Assembly (NCBI RefSeq): GCF_000003605.2
Contig: NW_003137822.1
Span: 1,027,954-1,048,046, forward strand
DNA from: Saccoglossus kowalevskii
Lineage: Eukaryota > Hemichordata > Enteropneusta > Harrimaniidae
DNA length: 20,093 nt
Direction of reading: 5' to 3'
The notes beneath the pieces are model-generated. The model saw only the letters and a program-made list of their open reading frames with translations, made no database searches and had not been told where the DNA came from. Positions 10,678 to 18,419 of the stretch are shown one piece after another; the first letter of the stretch is position 1; the number at the start of each line of letters is the position of its first letter. Position numbers and translations under genes: made by a program.

Positions 10678-10807
10678 GTGTTGCTTGATGAAGATAATCA
10701 TACCAGTAATATGCTTCATTGGAATCACCATTACAGAAACACAATTTCGTCTTTAGTTTTTTGTTACCACTGAAGATATTTATTAATGCATCAACTTTAT
10801 TATTGAA
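10678..10807 (-). CDS. Internal exon of an unrecognised gene
   Basis: The 130-base segment is open in one frame and framed by consensus splice sites: acceptor TTTTCTTCAG above 10807 and donor ACAC|GTAAGT below 10678. It starts in phase 0 and ends in phase 1. It encodes 43 residues beginning FNNKVDALINIFSGNKKLKT and continuing with CFCNGDSNEAYYWYDYLHQA: a short helical segment, a CxC pair and an acidic/aromatic patch. It joins in phase both to the exon above 11040 and to the sequence below 10230. The family is unknown to me. A host gene or an intron-bearing transposon gene are both possible. Confidence 0.45.
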
Positions 10808-11039
10808 CTGAAGAAAATACAAAATAAAAACAATTTTAATTATCTTGGTAGCACCCGATAATTTGAGAGAAACGTCAATACCAAGTTTGAATGGATTAGG
10901 TCAAGGCACAACTGGGAAACAGTTGACGGACGACACGTCCAAATGCTGGATTATAGTGGTATACATGCAGTCAGCTACAGCATGAGACTTGTGCTGTTAA
11001 CACAGATGGTAGGCAACACCACACACATAACTAACTTAC
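10808..11039 (-). other. Probable intron between unknown-gene exons
   Basis: It is 232 bases, from donor GTAAGTTAG to acceptor TTTTCTTCAG on the minus strand. It has the typical size and composition of a small animal intron and holds nothing else. Confidence 0.4.
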
Positions 11040-11160
11040 TTCCTTCTCAGTTGTTTCCTTCTGGTCATCATTTATCTTACACACTTTTGTAGGAGCCATA
11101 CTTGTATTCACAACACAGAGGCCGTCATCGTCATCTGTGTCACTTAGATATTTTAAGTTT
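11040..11160 (-). CDS. Possible 5' or internal exon of the unrecognised gene
   Basis: On the minus strand one frame runs NLKYLSDTDDDDGLCVVNTS and then MAPTKVCKINDDQKETTEKE, ending at the donor GAA|GTAAGT in phase 0, matching the phase-0 start of the exon at 10678-10807. The ATG of MAPT has A at -3 and G at +4, a good animal start context, so translation could begin there. The acidic DTDDDD patch upstream is in frame, so this could instead be an internal exon, though its acceptor (ATCTAAG) is pyrimidine-poor. Joined in phase, the exons give an 81-residue product from MAPT to the TGA at 10175. Function unknown. Confidence 0.35.
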
Positions 11161-11551
11161 CATATTTTATGGTGATCTTGAATACTATTCATAGCAACGG
11201 TTTGTGCACAGTAAATGCACTTTATTTTCACTCCTGAGGATTGTTGTTGACAGAATGAGTTATAAATATAACTACAGTTTCATAAACTAGTCGGCTAACT
11301 TGGATTGAATGTAACTATTTACAACTCATGCAACTATGCATGGCTCAGAAATGTAGTAATGCAGACGTATGATCAGACAGGCCCAGTCGTGGCAATTTTA
11401 TCTCTCTTAAATCAAGGTCCGACACAATTTACCACGACTAATCTATTCTGGGGCGTACTCATTGCTAATAATTATTCATGATATCCAGTGACGTTATCAT
11501 TATGGAACACAGAAGTGGAACACTTCAAAAGAGGAAAGTGGGCGTGCATTT
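11161..11551. other. Non-coding DNA, nothing recognised
   Basis: This could contain the promoter of the minus-strand exons below it, but there is no clear TATA or CCAAT box in the expected place. No other feature was seen. Confidence 0.4.
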
Positions 11552-11815
11552 GTGCGAAATATTTTAAGCAGCAGGCAACGCGTGTGTTATAGTTATGTTG
11601 AACAGATCAAACCAAAACCTGCTTTTCTTATTGGATGGCAGCTCACAAATCATGCTACTCATTATCATATTTATCACCACGAAAACGTGGTGACAACTAT
11701 AGAGAGCACGGTAGAACAAACCAGTCATAATTTTGAGTCAATGCAGAAGACACTTCAAACATTTTTTTATAAAGGAACTGGAAAACTACATATATACTAT
11801 GATGCATCGTTATAG
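11552..11815 (+). CDS. Hypothetical open frame, possibly a coding remnant
   Basis: The frame is 87 codons with normal-looking composition for a soluble protein: KPKPAFLIGWQLTNHATHY, then VVTTIESTVEQTSHNFESM and KTLQTFFYKGTGKLH. It ends at a TAG at 11815. The first codon is not ATG (the track start is a non-ATG codon), so if real it is an exon or a broken gene. A 7-bp hairpin CACCACG/CGTGGTG (11675-11692) lies inside it. I do not recognise the family. Chance is a real alternative at this length. Confidence 0.25.
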   Translation: MRNILSSRQRVCYSYVEQIKPKPAFLIGWQLTNHATHYHIYHHENVVTTIESTVEQTSHNFESMQKTLQTFFYKGTGKLHIYYDASL

Positions 11816-11880
11816 CAGTGTGTAGTAAGTGAAACTATGAAACGCCAAGACTACCTTCTGCACGGTAATACGATGCTGGT

Positions 11881-12256
11881 CTTATAATATACGACCCACA
11901 ACATTAAATATACAACCCCAAATCATTAATATATAATGCAAATACTTTAATATATGAAACCGAAATTGTAATATATGACGTGTAAATTGTAATATGCGAC
12001 GTGGATACTTTAATACACGATACAGAAACTTTAATAAATGACATACCTGTATGTGAAAATGTAATATACGACGCGAAAACGTTAATGTATGTTGAAGATA
12101 CTTCTATATACGATGTAGAAACTATTATATAACATGCACATTTTAATTTACAACCCAGAAACTTTATTGCATGCTGCAGAAACTTCAATATACAATATAG
12201 AAACTTTATCATATGATGTACAAACTCCATTATGTTACGCGCAAACGTATATGACG
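11881..12256. repeat. Degenerate 21-bp minisatellite, about 17 units
   Basis: The consensus AATATACGACGTAGAAACTT(T) recurs about every 21 bases with 60-85% agreement between units by eye. Most units keep AATATA(C/T)GA and GAAACTTT. Because 21 is a multiple of three, the minus strand shows a long open frame (11904-12296, 130 codons) reading as a seven-residue repeat of the type YIKVSTS. There is no start context, no flanking gene and no conserved residue beyond the repeat, so I treat that frame as a by-product of the repeat. The variation between units shows it is old. Confidence 0.75.
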
Positions 12257-12299
12257 TGCGATGGCGCTCTTCATACATGTATGAACTTAATAGCAATTA

Positions 12300-13010
12300 C
12301 TTAGATTTTCTGAGCATGCTCAGAATTGTCTTAAAACTAGCCATCTTTGATGAACTGCAGGTAGCAAGCACGTCAGTGGAGATGGCACGTCTTTCTATTG
12401 ATTCATCTGTCATGTCTGATGTCCTTATGACTCTTAATTTAGTCTTATAAGCAAATGTTCCAGGAAGAAAATATAACTCCTGATATTGTGGGCATGTTAG
12501 CAGTTCCTGAGTTGGAATATCTTGGCATACACAGTCGAAAAGACAAAATGGCCCTTAGGAGGTCAATATCCTGTGCGAGTTCAAATGGAAGGAGGTGTTC
12601 CTGGGTATTTCATTTCTAAATCTGTCCTGGTGCATTTATTGGATGAAGATTCCACAATAAAAGAAATTGCTCGTATGTTGGCTGTATCAGAAATGACTAT
12701 TTACAGAAGAATGTCACGGTATGGTTTGGGCAAGTTGAATTTTAGTTATATAACTGATGTAGAGCTTGACTTGCATGTTAAGGAAATCAGCAGCGAGTTC
12801 CGAAATTGTGGAGAAAACATGTTGAAACAGTTACTTATATGAAGAAATGTGAAAGTTCAACATATTCGATTAAGAGACAGTATTCATAGAGTGGAGGAAT
12901 GTTCAGAGAAGAGTTTACAACGTGCAAGGTCCAAATCATTTATGGCATATTGATACCATCCATAAGCTGGTTCGTTGGCATTTTGTTGTATTTGGTGCAA
13001 TTAAGGTAGA
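12300..13010 (+). pseudogene. Integrase-core (rve-type) transposon protein, N-terminal remnant
   Basis: Near 12580 the reading is GQYPVRVQMEGG. It is followed by a helix-turn-helix, TIKEIARMLAVSEMTIYRRM (12645-12705), then ELDLHVKEISSEFRNCGENM, VKVQHIRLRDSIHRVE near 12850, and GPNHLWHID with HKLVRWHFVVFG near 12930-13000. These match, in order, the HTH, linker and first part of the DDE/D core of the multicopy integrase-core proteins of animals and fungi. The aspartate of WHID would be the first catalytic residue. A preceding frame (12232-12450) may hold more of its N-terminus. The copy is broken and stops before the rest of the core. Whether the parent was a DNA transposon or another integrase-bearing element is not resolved. 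Confidence 0.7.
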
Positions 13011-13430
13011 GATGCAGTTTACCTAACAGGTATTTTAATTAGTTAATTTGGCAGCCAAGATGACCTCCCTTGTCCACAAAACTATATATTTTTGGAAAGA
13101 TTATTGTATGAATTTTAAAATTTTGTAAGTATTTTTGTTATGGACACTGTAGTTTGAAATATGCACAAAAAATAAAGTTCTGGGATGTGTTCTGAAAAGA
13201 AGCTGAGATAATTGCCAATTTGCATATTTTATAGTCAAGTAAAAATATATGTTGATTTACAACGCCATTGGGTTTCCAAATCATCGCCGTCAAAAAGTTT
13301 GGGTATCAGGTGGTACATTCAAGTACAAAACAACGAGGTTGAGCGTCTGCGTGTGATTATACGAGTAAAAAAACGCGCCATTCTCTCGCGAGTACTGAAA
13401 GTTTCAAGGAATACATGACGTCACCTCATT
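13011..13430. other. Non-coding DNA after the integrase remnant
   Basis: An AATAAA-like signal occurs near 13170. A 68-codon + frame at 13212-13418 has no motif. A TGACGTCA palindrome (CRE core) lies at 13416-13423. Nothing else is recognised. Confidence 0.4.
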
Positions 13431-13834
13431 AATTAGTAAACATGGGCGGTTCGTTGGACCGTTACATAGCCTCGTTTTGTTGAACGTGACCCCGAGTGCA
13501 ATCATGATGTTCCGAGACTCCGTGGACAAAGTTTTAAAGTTAGGAACTGTTACATCAGTGTCATACTGAAAGGTTTTGGTGCTTCAGATACACTTGCTAT
13601 TGTAACATGTTACTGGTGTTAGTAATGGTGCGACTGTCGACACCTCGATGTGTGAACATGGCGGTACACTCTTTGACGATCAATATAGCGTCGCGACCAG
13701 ATGGCGAAAAGACGACCAGACTTCCGTTCTTGTAAAGCAAAAGAATAAGAGATGACAATGTGATGACCAATCGATCAGCGTTATGTATTAAAAAAAAAGC
13801 AAAAAACCAATGATTTCCATCATTTTTGGTATAC

Positions 13835-13942
13835 ATTGTGGAACTCGAAGTGACACTGCCTGTAAAGATGCCATGACCTAAGGAAAACAAGTTGTCGTTG
13901 GAGGATGCCAGGCTCGCAGTCATTGCAGCATTTCAAAAAGAA
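13835..13942 (+). pseudogene. Possible short exon or gene-start remnant of unknown family
   Basis: On + one frame reads VELEVTLPVKMP, then a single TGA at the next codon, then PKENKLSLEDARLAVIAAFQ and KEG, followed at once by a donor-like GGTAAGAC. The part after the stop looks like an amphipathic helix, as at the start of some HTH proteins. An MPRPK-type start with CGA mutated to TGA is one reading. Antisense frames of 99-108 codons overlap it (13597-13923, 13820-14119) without motifs. Weak evidence overall. Confidence 0.25.
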
Positions 13943-14523
13943 GGGTAAGACAAAGAAACCATATTTCTCTTTGCTTTGACTACCAGTTTTATTTGTAGGA
14001 ATGAAATTATATAAGATTTGTGGTTTCTGTGACATCTGTTGCTCCACTCTTAGATTAGTGGGATTCGATGTAAACGGTATCGGTTTACCGTTCGTCATAG
14101 TACTGGAATGAAACCACATGAATGAACACCTATCCGAAAAAATAATTATAGCATGATATTATTTATGTATAGAGTACCGTTTGTTCTTGACTTCCCCTTG
14201 TTTTACAGGGTTTTTAAAAATAGTGTTTCGATTTGGGAGTTAGATGCATGAATGTAGCATTATTCGACAGCCAAACATTGAGACAAATCAGGTTGCACTC
14301 TTTAAAATTTTAACCAAAATGTGATCACATTGTAACACTTCGTTTACTTGGCGTCTTTACTACAAACTACGTGGACAAGAAAGCCCAATCGTGCCCGCCG
14401 TCCGTGTCAGTGTTTCAGATTCCGATGTAATATTGGTAATGGCAAACTATAATTGTCACAACAGACCCTACCAGAAGGGAACGTCACTCAGCGATGATTT
14501 ATCTCAAATAATCATAGAGGAAA
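13943..14523. other. Non-coding DNA, nothing recognised
   Basis: Frames are short and unconvincing on both strands. The part from 14340 to 14520 is somewhat GC-richer and may hold the decayed 3' continuation of the minus-strand gene that follows, but no residues can be assigned. Confidence 0.35.
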
Positions 14524-15170
14524 TCAAATCGTGGAGAGTGGTGGTAATATGAATACCGGCAAGGTACCGATGGCAGTGTTCCCTGCAGTAGGGCGCAAGT
14601 TTTCAATAACCGCGGCCGGTTCAACTGCTTTTGCTTTTATTTTTGTTTTCAAATCCTCACGAACCTTTGCTGACTTATTTAATGCTGCGCGTTGAGGGTG
14701 GTTGATATCGCCACAAATCTTGGCTGAGAGACAACGCTCGGTCATATAGTTTTTGCGATTGTGATCACCGACAAGATGACAAGATCCACATCGTTTTTTG
14801 GTTGGATCGCGGGGTTGTTATCGACACACTGTATTGTTTATTTAACTCGTTGAATGAGGACTCTGCATGTTGAACTTCAAGTTGGAGTTCATTGATTTCT
14901 TCATTTGCTATCTGTACTTGTTTCTTGTTGTACTTAGCTATTAACAACAGGATTCATGGCAGGTTGTGCAGGAGAATATCCTTCGGTTATTGTTATTTTC
15001 AATCGATGGTAGTCTGTACCAACGACTTCCAGTGCACATCGGAACGTAACAGTCATATCTCGGATGTCGTCGGATACTAACGTTATAAGCATGCCTTCCT
15101 CGTTCAGATATTGTACAGAAAACACACTGTCTTTCAAATATGCAATGTTTAATTTCACCTGCTTTATAAA
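14524..15170 (-). pseudogene. PB1-like / coiled-coil / zinc-knuckle protein remnant
   Basis: Read from 15158 downwards there are three blocks in order. First, VQYLNEEGMLITLVSDDIRD, matching the acidic second half (OPCA-like) of a PB1 domain, followed by HRLKITITEG, its last strand. Second, a heptad-like helix: NEEINELQLEVQHAESSFNE (about 14870-14920). Third, KKRCGSCHLVGDHNRKN, a CCHC-type zinc-knuckle candidate with its last ligand position reading Tyr, followed by CLSAKICGDINHP and a Lys/Ala-rich helix. PB1 domains pair proteins; knuckles of this kind bind nucleic acid. An acceptor-like AAAGCAG sits just above 15158, so this was probably an internal exon. The blocks lie in different frames, so this copy is broken. 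Such multicopy genes occur in invertebrates. Whether it is host or mobile is unclear. Confidence 0.5.
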
Positions 15171-15784
15171 ATTATTTTAATCTACTGTGTAGTTGTGTGG
15201 GTAATATTCGCTGTGTGCTCGAAATATGAGTGAATTTGGCGGAAAGTGTTGATTGTACCATGGAGGTACCAATGTACTGTCACAATGTAGCAATAGGTAC
15301 GAGTGCTGTAATATGATGCAACAAATAAGGCAGTTATGGTGTTATGTAGCAATAGCCTATACTTCATTCTGTGTACTGCCGAGTACTTAATCGAAACACT
15401 ATTTTTAAAACCCCTGTATACATTGTTTAGATCGTCTGCCTTGCACTGTACCGTCACTTTCATTCAGTTCTTATTCTATTGTTTAGATCGTCACTGGGAG
15501 AACGTTTCTGTTCTGCAGTCACTAATCTGGCCGACTTGAGAAAAAAGAAAGGAATTGCCCAAAAAAGAATACGGTGGTTATTATACTGTCAATGAGCTCA
15601 TGCTTTATACGGAAGTAACTAATAGTATTGTGAAAATATTGCTTACTATTTTTCAAACTGTTTCTGAAAAATATAACGATCGCGGCACATGGCAGCCATT
15701 TTGAAATGGTTGTTACGGTTCGGAAACTGTTAAAAATTGGATACATCACAAATTCAAAGTGCTATCGAGTAATCAACAGCATAT
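15171..15784. other. Non-coding DNA between two minus-strand remnants
   Basis: A 15-bp direct repeat ATTGTTTAGATCGTC occurs at 15422-15436 and 15478-15492. CAGCCATTT/AAATGGTTG near 15693 makes a short hairpin with one G-T pair. Frames up to 93 codons are open but have no motif. No gene is called. Confidence 0.4.
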
Positions 15785-16168
15785 AATATTTGTTTGAAGG
15801 TATTTTGTTGGCCGAATATTTATTCCTAATGAGATTTCAGTTGCACCATGGCTCTGTTTTTTGGGTAGAAGCCCCCCCGAGCACATGATGCAGGCTCTCA
15901 TTTCAGTTTTGCGTATGGCAATTCTTCGCTCCCTCCAGCAAACTGCTGTCCTTCAGTTGATTAAAAATAGGTTGCACAACCTCAATGATGGCTGGTGGTA
16001 CTGGAACTTTCAGTTCCTTATATGTGTTCTCCCCTGTCACTAAATCAAATTGGAACTTACACCAGCTAGTTTCCCCAGCTAGGCAATTATCATGCATTGG
16101 TCTGTCTTTTGTACTTGAGTAGTGATCTAAGATGGCCTGTGTTTGCCGCTGCATTTCTGAAACATCAC
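15785..16168 (-). pseudogene. Mutator-like (Kolobok-like) DNA transposase, downstream exon, decayed
   Basis: The exon starts after TTTTATTTTAG and reads GDVSEMQRQTQAILDHYSST, KDRPMHDNCLAGETSWCKF, then VPVPPAIIEVVQPIFNQL and LLEGAKNCHTQN. The PMHDxC, SWCKF and C-T-Q-N-x-N-E-S-L-H-H pattern is typical of the multicopy 'Mutator-like transposase domain' proteins of aquatic invertebrates, downstream of the catalytic centre. A TGA at 15903-15905 interrupts the frame exactly where the family has Ala between TQN and NESLHH. After NESLHHVLGG the frame shifts at a run of seven C (15872-15878) and goes on as LLPKKQSHGATEISLGIN to about 15785. This is a non-functional plain DNA transposon copy; the upstream exon is at 16966-17073. 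Confidence 0.75.
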
Positions 16169-16965
16169 CTAAAATAAAACGGCTTGTTTATTGATTTTGA
16201 CAAAGTTTTACATATACTATTTCCGGAATGAGTCGGAAAGTGTGTAGTCTTTCCTGAACCTTAAAAACTGATGTATAACAATATTTATGAAAAATCTGTA
16301 TTTGCAACAAACAGAAATTGTCTTAAAATTAAATATTATAGAAAGCATAATAAAAAAGTGAAGGCAGCTCTAAACACTCCAGTAAAATGGATACAGTGTC
16401 CTGGAGCTCAATGTAAAACATATAAAAAAAGGCAGGACACACATGATTTACTTATATTTGTAACTGCAACTATTTTTTTGGCCAAAAATTGAAAATAAGA
16501 AATAGTGCCACAAATGAAAAAAATATGCTAGAGGAATTCAGCTCACTTTTTACAGAAAGAAGACAACAAAAAATACCAAAAATCACTGAGAATAAATTTC
16601 AACAAAAATAAAAAGTTAGAATATAACAAAATCAACTGATGCAATTTAGGATCACTCCAGGGACCTACATGGTAAAAGATGAAAGCAATCCATTCAATGG
16701 TTTTTGAGAAAAGGCCAAATATAACTTTTTAGACCCAAATCTGCAACATTTTTGACAGATTATATCTACATATCCCAAGGCACCTCCAAACCAAAAATCA
16801 AGGCAAATGGCCCAGGAGTTTTTGAGCAGAAGTCACTTTCACCAATGGCTGACAGACACTAATCCCTACATGTATAAACATTTTCTAAAAGAAAAAATAG
16901 CAGAACTTTACAATACATACATGATATTCATGTGGTCAAAAATAACGAGAAAATTAGGAATTTAC
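16169..16965 (-). other. Intron of the Mutator-like transposase remnant, with a possible dispersed repeat inside
   Basis: It runs from donor AAAAAAG|GTAAATT to acceptor TTTTATTTTAG, 797 bases, joining phase 1 to phase 1. About 16640-16875 on + (CATTCAATGGTTTTTGAGAA, then CCCAGGAGTTTTTGAGCAGA) has the feel of dispersed invertebrate repeats carrying a 'GTTnTTGAGAAGAAGTC' type word, which occurs here twice in related form. A + frame at 16271-16492 (73 codons) is Lys/Asn-rich and probably chance. Confidence 0.55.
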
Positions 16966-17073
16966 CTTTTTTATTCCCGATTGCCATTCCATAAAAGGTC
17001 TGAAATGCATTGACCATATTATTTGTCAGACGATTACGACCAGTCAGTGACTTCCCGTCTTCAAGCTTCTTGC
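16966..17073 (-). pseudogene. Mutator-like (Kolobok-like) DNA transposase, upstream exon
   Basis: The 108-base exon is flanked by acceptor TTTTTCCCAACAG and donor AAG|GTAAATT. It encodes KKLEDGKSLTGRNRLTNN, then MVNAFQTFYGMAIGNKK. GKKLxDGK-x-GRxRLT and FQxYYGxAI are hallmarks of the same transposase family as the exon at 15785-16168, and the two join in phase (G|GT making Gly) to give YGMAIGNKKGDVSEM. No break is seen in this exon. Exons carrying the N-terminal and catalytic parts were not found above 17073, so the element is 5'-truncated or those exons are farther away. Confidence 0.75.
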
Positions 17074-17287
17074 CTGTTGGGAAAAATAGAAATCAATGTG
17101 TCAGTGTTTCATCAGATCTATTCAATATTTTATGTATATAAAGGATGTTTACTGGTTAGTTTGTTAGTTAGATGAGCCCACATGTTCTTTCTATTTTCAC
17201 CTAGACTTCTCACTAGTAAGGCAAAATTATGATTACAATTGCTTTTTTTCCCTCAATGCATTGTGTAGTATGCGGTCAATGAGTTTC
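17074..17287. other. Non-coding DNA between the transposase exon and a + remnant
   Basis: No further family residues of the transposase could be read on the minus strand here. A stretch on the minus strand reading SLGENRKNMWAHLTNKLTSK is open but unrecognised. Confidence 0.35.
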
Positions 17288-17294
17288 TATAAAA
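17288..17294 (+). promoter_or_regulatory. TATA-box candidate
   Basis: TATAAAA stands about 50-70 bases before the + coding remnant that begins near 17345. Spacing and orientation fit a core promoter, but such words are frequent in AT-rich DNA. Confidence 0.2.
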
Positions 17295-17627
17295 AGAGAC
17301 AACACACTAAAGAGCCGGATGGGTGCTGTCAGAATTCGATGAAGATTTGTCAGTGTGGTGGTTATTAACCGTGATGTTAACAACGCCAAAAGCTGGAGAA
17401 TTAAATCTCACACAGTCAAATTCACCAATATTGTACCACTGGCCGAAACAGATATGACCAACAGAAAATCAATATTGCATATTCCTAAACTTGTACTATT
17501 CGTGTATAAAGATACTGGTCAATTAACACCACAGTTTCAGTGGCACAAACTGAAGAACAAGAAGAACAACCTGATTAATGAGTACACAATCCTGTATTTG
17601 ACGACTTGGTTGAATGGCGAAGAAGAC

Positions 17628-17687
17628 TATACACCTATCAAGACTACAGGGATAGAATATACACCTATCAAGACTACAGGGATAGAA
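17628..17687. repeat. Perfect 30-bp tandem duplication
   Basis: TATACACCTATCAAGACTAC AGGGATAGAA occurs at 17628-17657 and again, identically, at 17658-17687. Thirty is a multiple of three, so it keeps any reading frame through it (YTPIKTTGIE in one frame, YTYQDYRDRI in another). Exact identity marks it as recent. Confidence 0.95.
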
Positions 17688-17955
17688 TAACTATGAAATC
17701 ATTAGAACTCAATCTATCTGATGAATATTCCGATAGATTTACAATGATAGCAGCACTAAACGAAGAATTGGTAGGAAAACCAGGCTACGTAGAAAACGGA
17801 GTAAATGCACACGAAATAAACAACACCTGTATACAACAAGATTTGAGAATACCAAGCGAAGAAACCAGAGGGTCAGATGAACGAGAAACCAACATGAACC
17901 AACAACTACTAGATTTGATTCACGAAGAATGGAACCCATTTGCAACGGGAGTATA

Positions 17956-18100
17956 GGTCAGTTAGACCTTCCAACACTCGTTCCTCCTCTTCACCTTGTC
18001 CAAGTGCTAGAAGGTCAGTTAGACCTTCCAACACTTGTCCCTCCCCTCCGCCTTGTCTGAGTGCTAGGTCATTTAAAACCTCCAACACTTCCTCTGCTCT
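17956..18100 (+). repeat. 57-bp coding tandem repeat, about 2.6 copies
   Basis: GGTCAGTTAGACCTTCCAAC starts copies at 17956 and 18013, and a diverged GGTCATTTAAAACCTCCAAC starts a third at 18067. The spacings are 57 and 54 bases, both multiples of three, so the repeat has changed by whole codons. In the frame open here it encodes a 19-residue Arg/Ser/Pro/Cys unit (RSVRPSNT...PCPSAR). Keeping the frame suggests it arose while the protein was still translated. Confidence 0.85.
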
Positions 18101-18159
18101 CTTTCAGCACGAATGTTGCAAAGTAAGATTTGTAGAGCAGTCAAACAGTTGTCCCAGAA

Positions 18160-18211
18160 TGCAAAGACAGCATTGTTGGTTTGCATAAGACTGCCCACAC
18201 ACACATGCTAT
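18160..18211 (+). repeat. 50-bp direct repeat, copy one (inside the coding remnant)
   Basis: The segment from TGCAAAGACAGCATTGTTGG to ACATGCTAT recurs at 19783-19832. The two are identical apart from one extra CA in the CACACA run of this copy (52 against 50 bases). Flanking sequence is unrelated on both sides. Confidence 0.9.
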
Positions 18212-18419
18212 CCTTGTTCCCATTTTCTTTGAGGGACCTACAGCATTGGTCAAACTAAAGGACTATTTCTGTGGCTGTAGTGGGACTACCAAATGCCAGA
18301 ACGAACGGCTTTGTCCTTGCTATCAAGACGGACTTGCATATTCCCAGGTCTGCAACTGTGGAGGTGATGATGAGTGTGGCAACTCTAACAGCTCGGATTA
18401 AGCAGTAGACAATACTTCA

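Larger units (their letters stand above)
17340..18400 (+). pseudogene. Unrecognised coding remnant with R/S/P repeats and a CXC-like cysteine-rich end
   Basis: On + a series of protein-like stretches runs through this kilobase. They are NAKSWRIKSHTVKFTNIV and LVLFVYKDTGQ (17355-17690); then SLELNLSDEYSDRFTMIAAL and NQQLLDLIHEEWNPF (17690-17940); then an Arg/Ser/Pro repeat RRSVRPSNT...CPSA; and finally LKDYFCGCSGTTKCQNER, CPCYQDG and VCNCGGDDECGN, ending in a stop near 18400. The cysteine spacing C-x-C-x5-C-x5-C-x-C-x10-C-x-C-x5-C is close to a CXC (tesmin/TSO1-like) DNA-binding domain, which also occurs at the C-terminus of some integrase-type transposon proteins. The first part vaguely recalls the tail of such proteins. 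It is broken: the pieces are not all in one frame. No ATG clearly starts it. Confidence 0.45.

Noticed and set aside
11904-12296. 130-codon minus-strand open frame as a repeat protein
   Set aside because: Fully explained by the 21-bp tandem repeat, whose period is a multiple of three. No start context or second feature supports translation.
13597-14119. Two overlapping minus-strand frames of 108 and 99 codons
   Set aside because: They are in different frames, lack motifs, and lie opposite a weak but more protein-like + segment.
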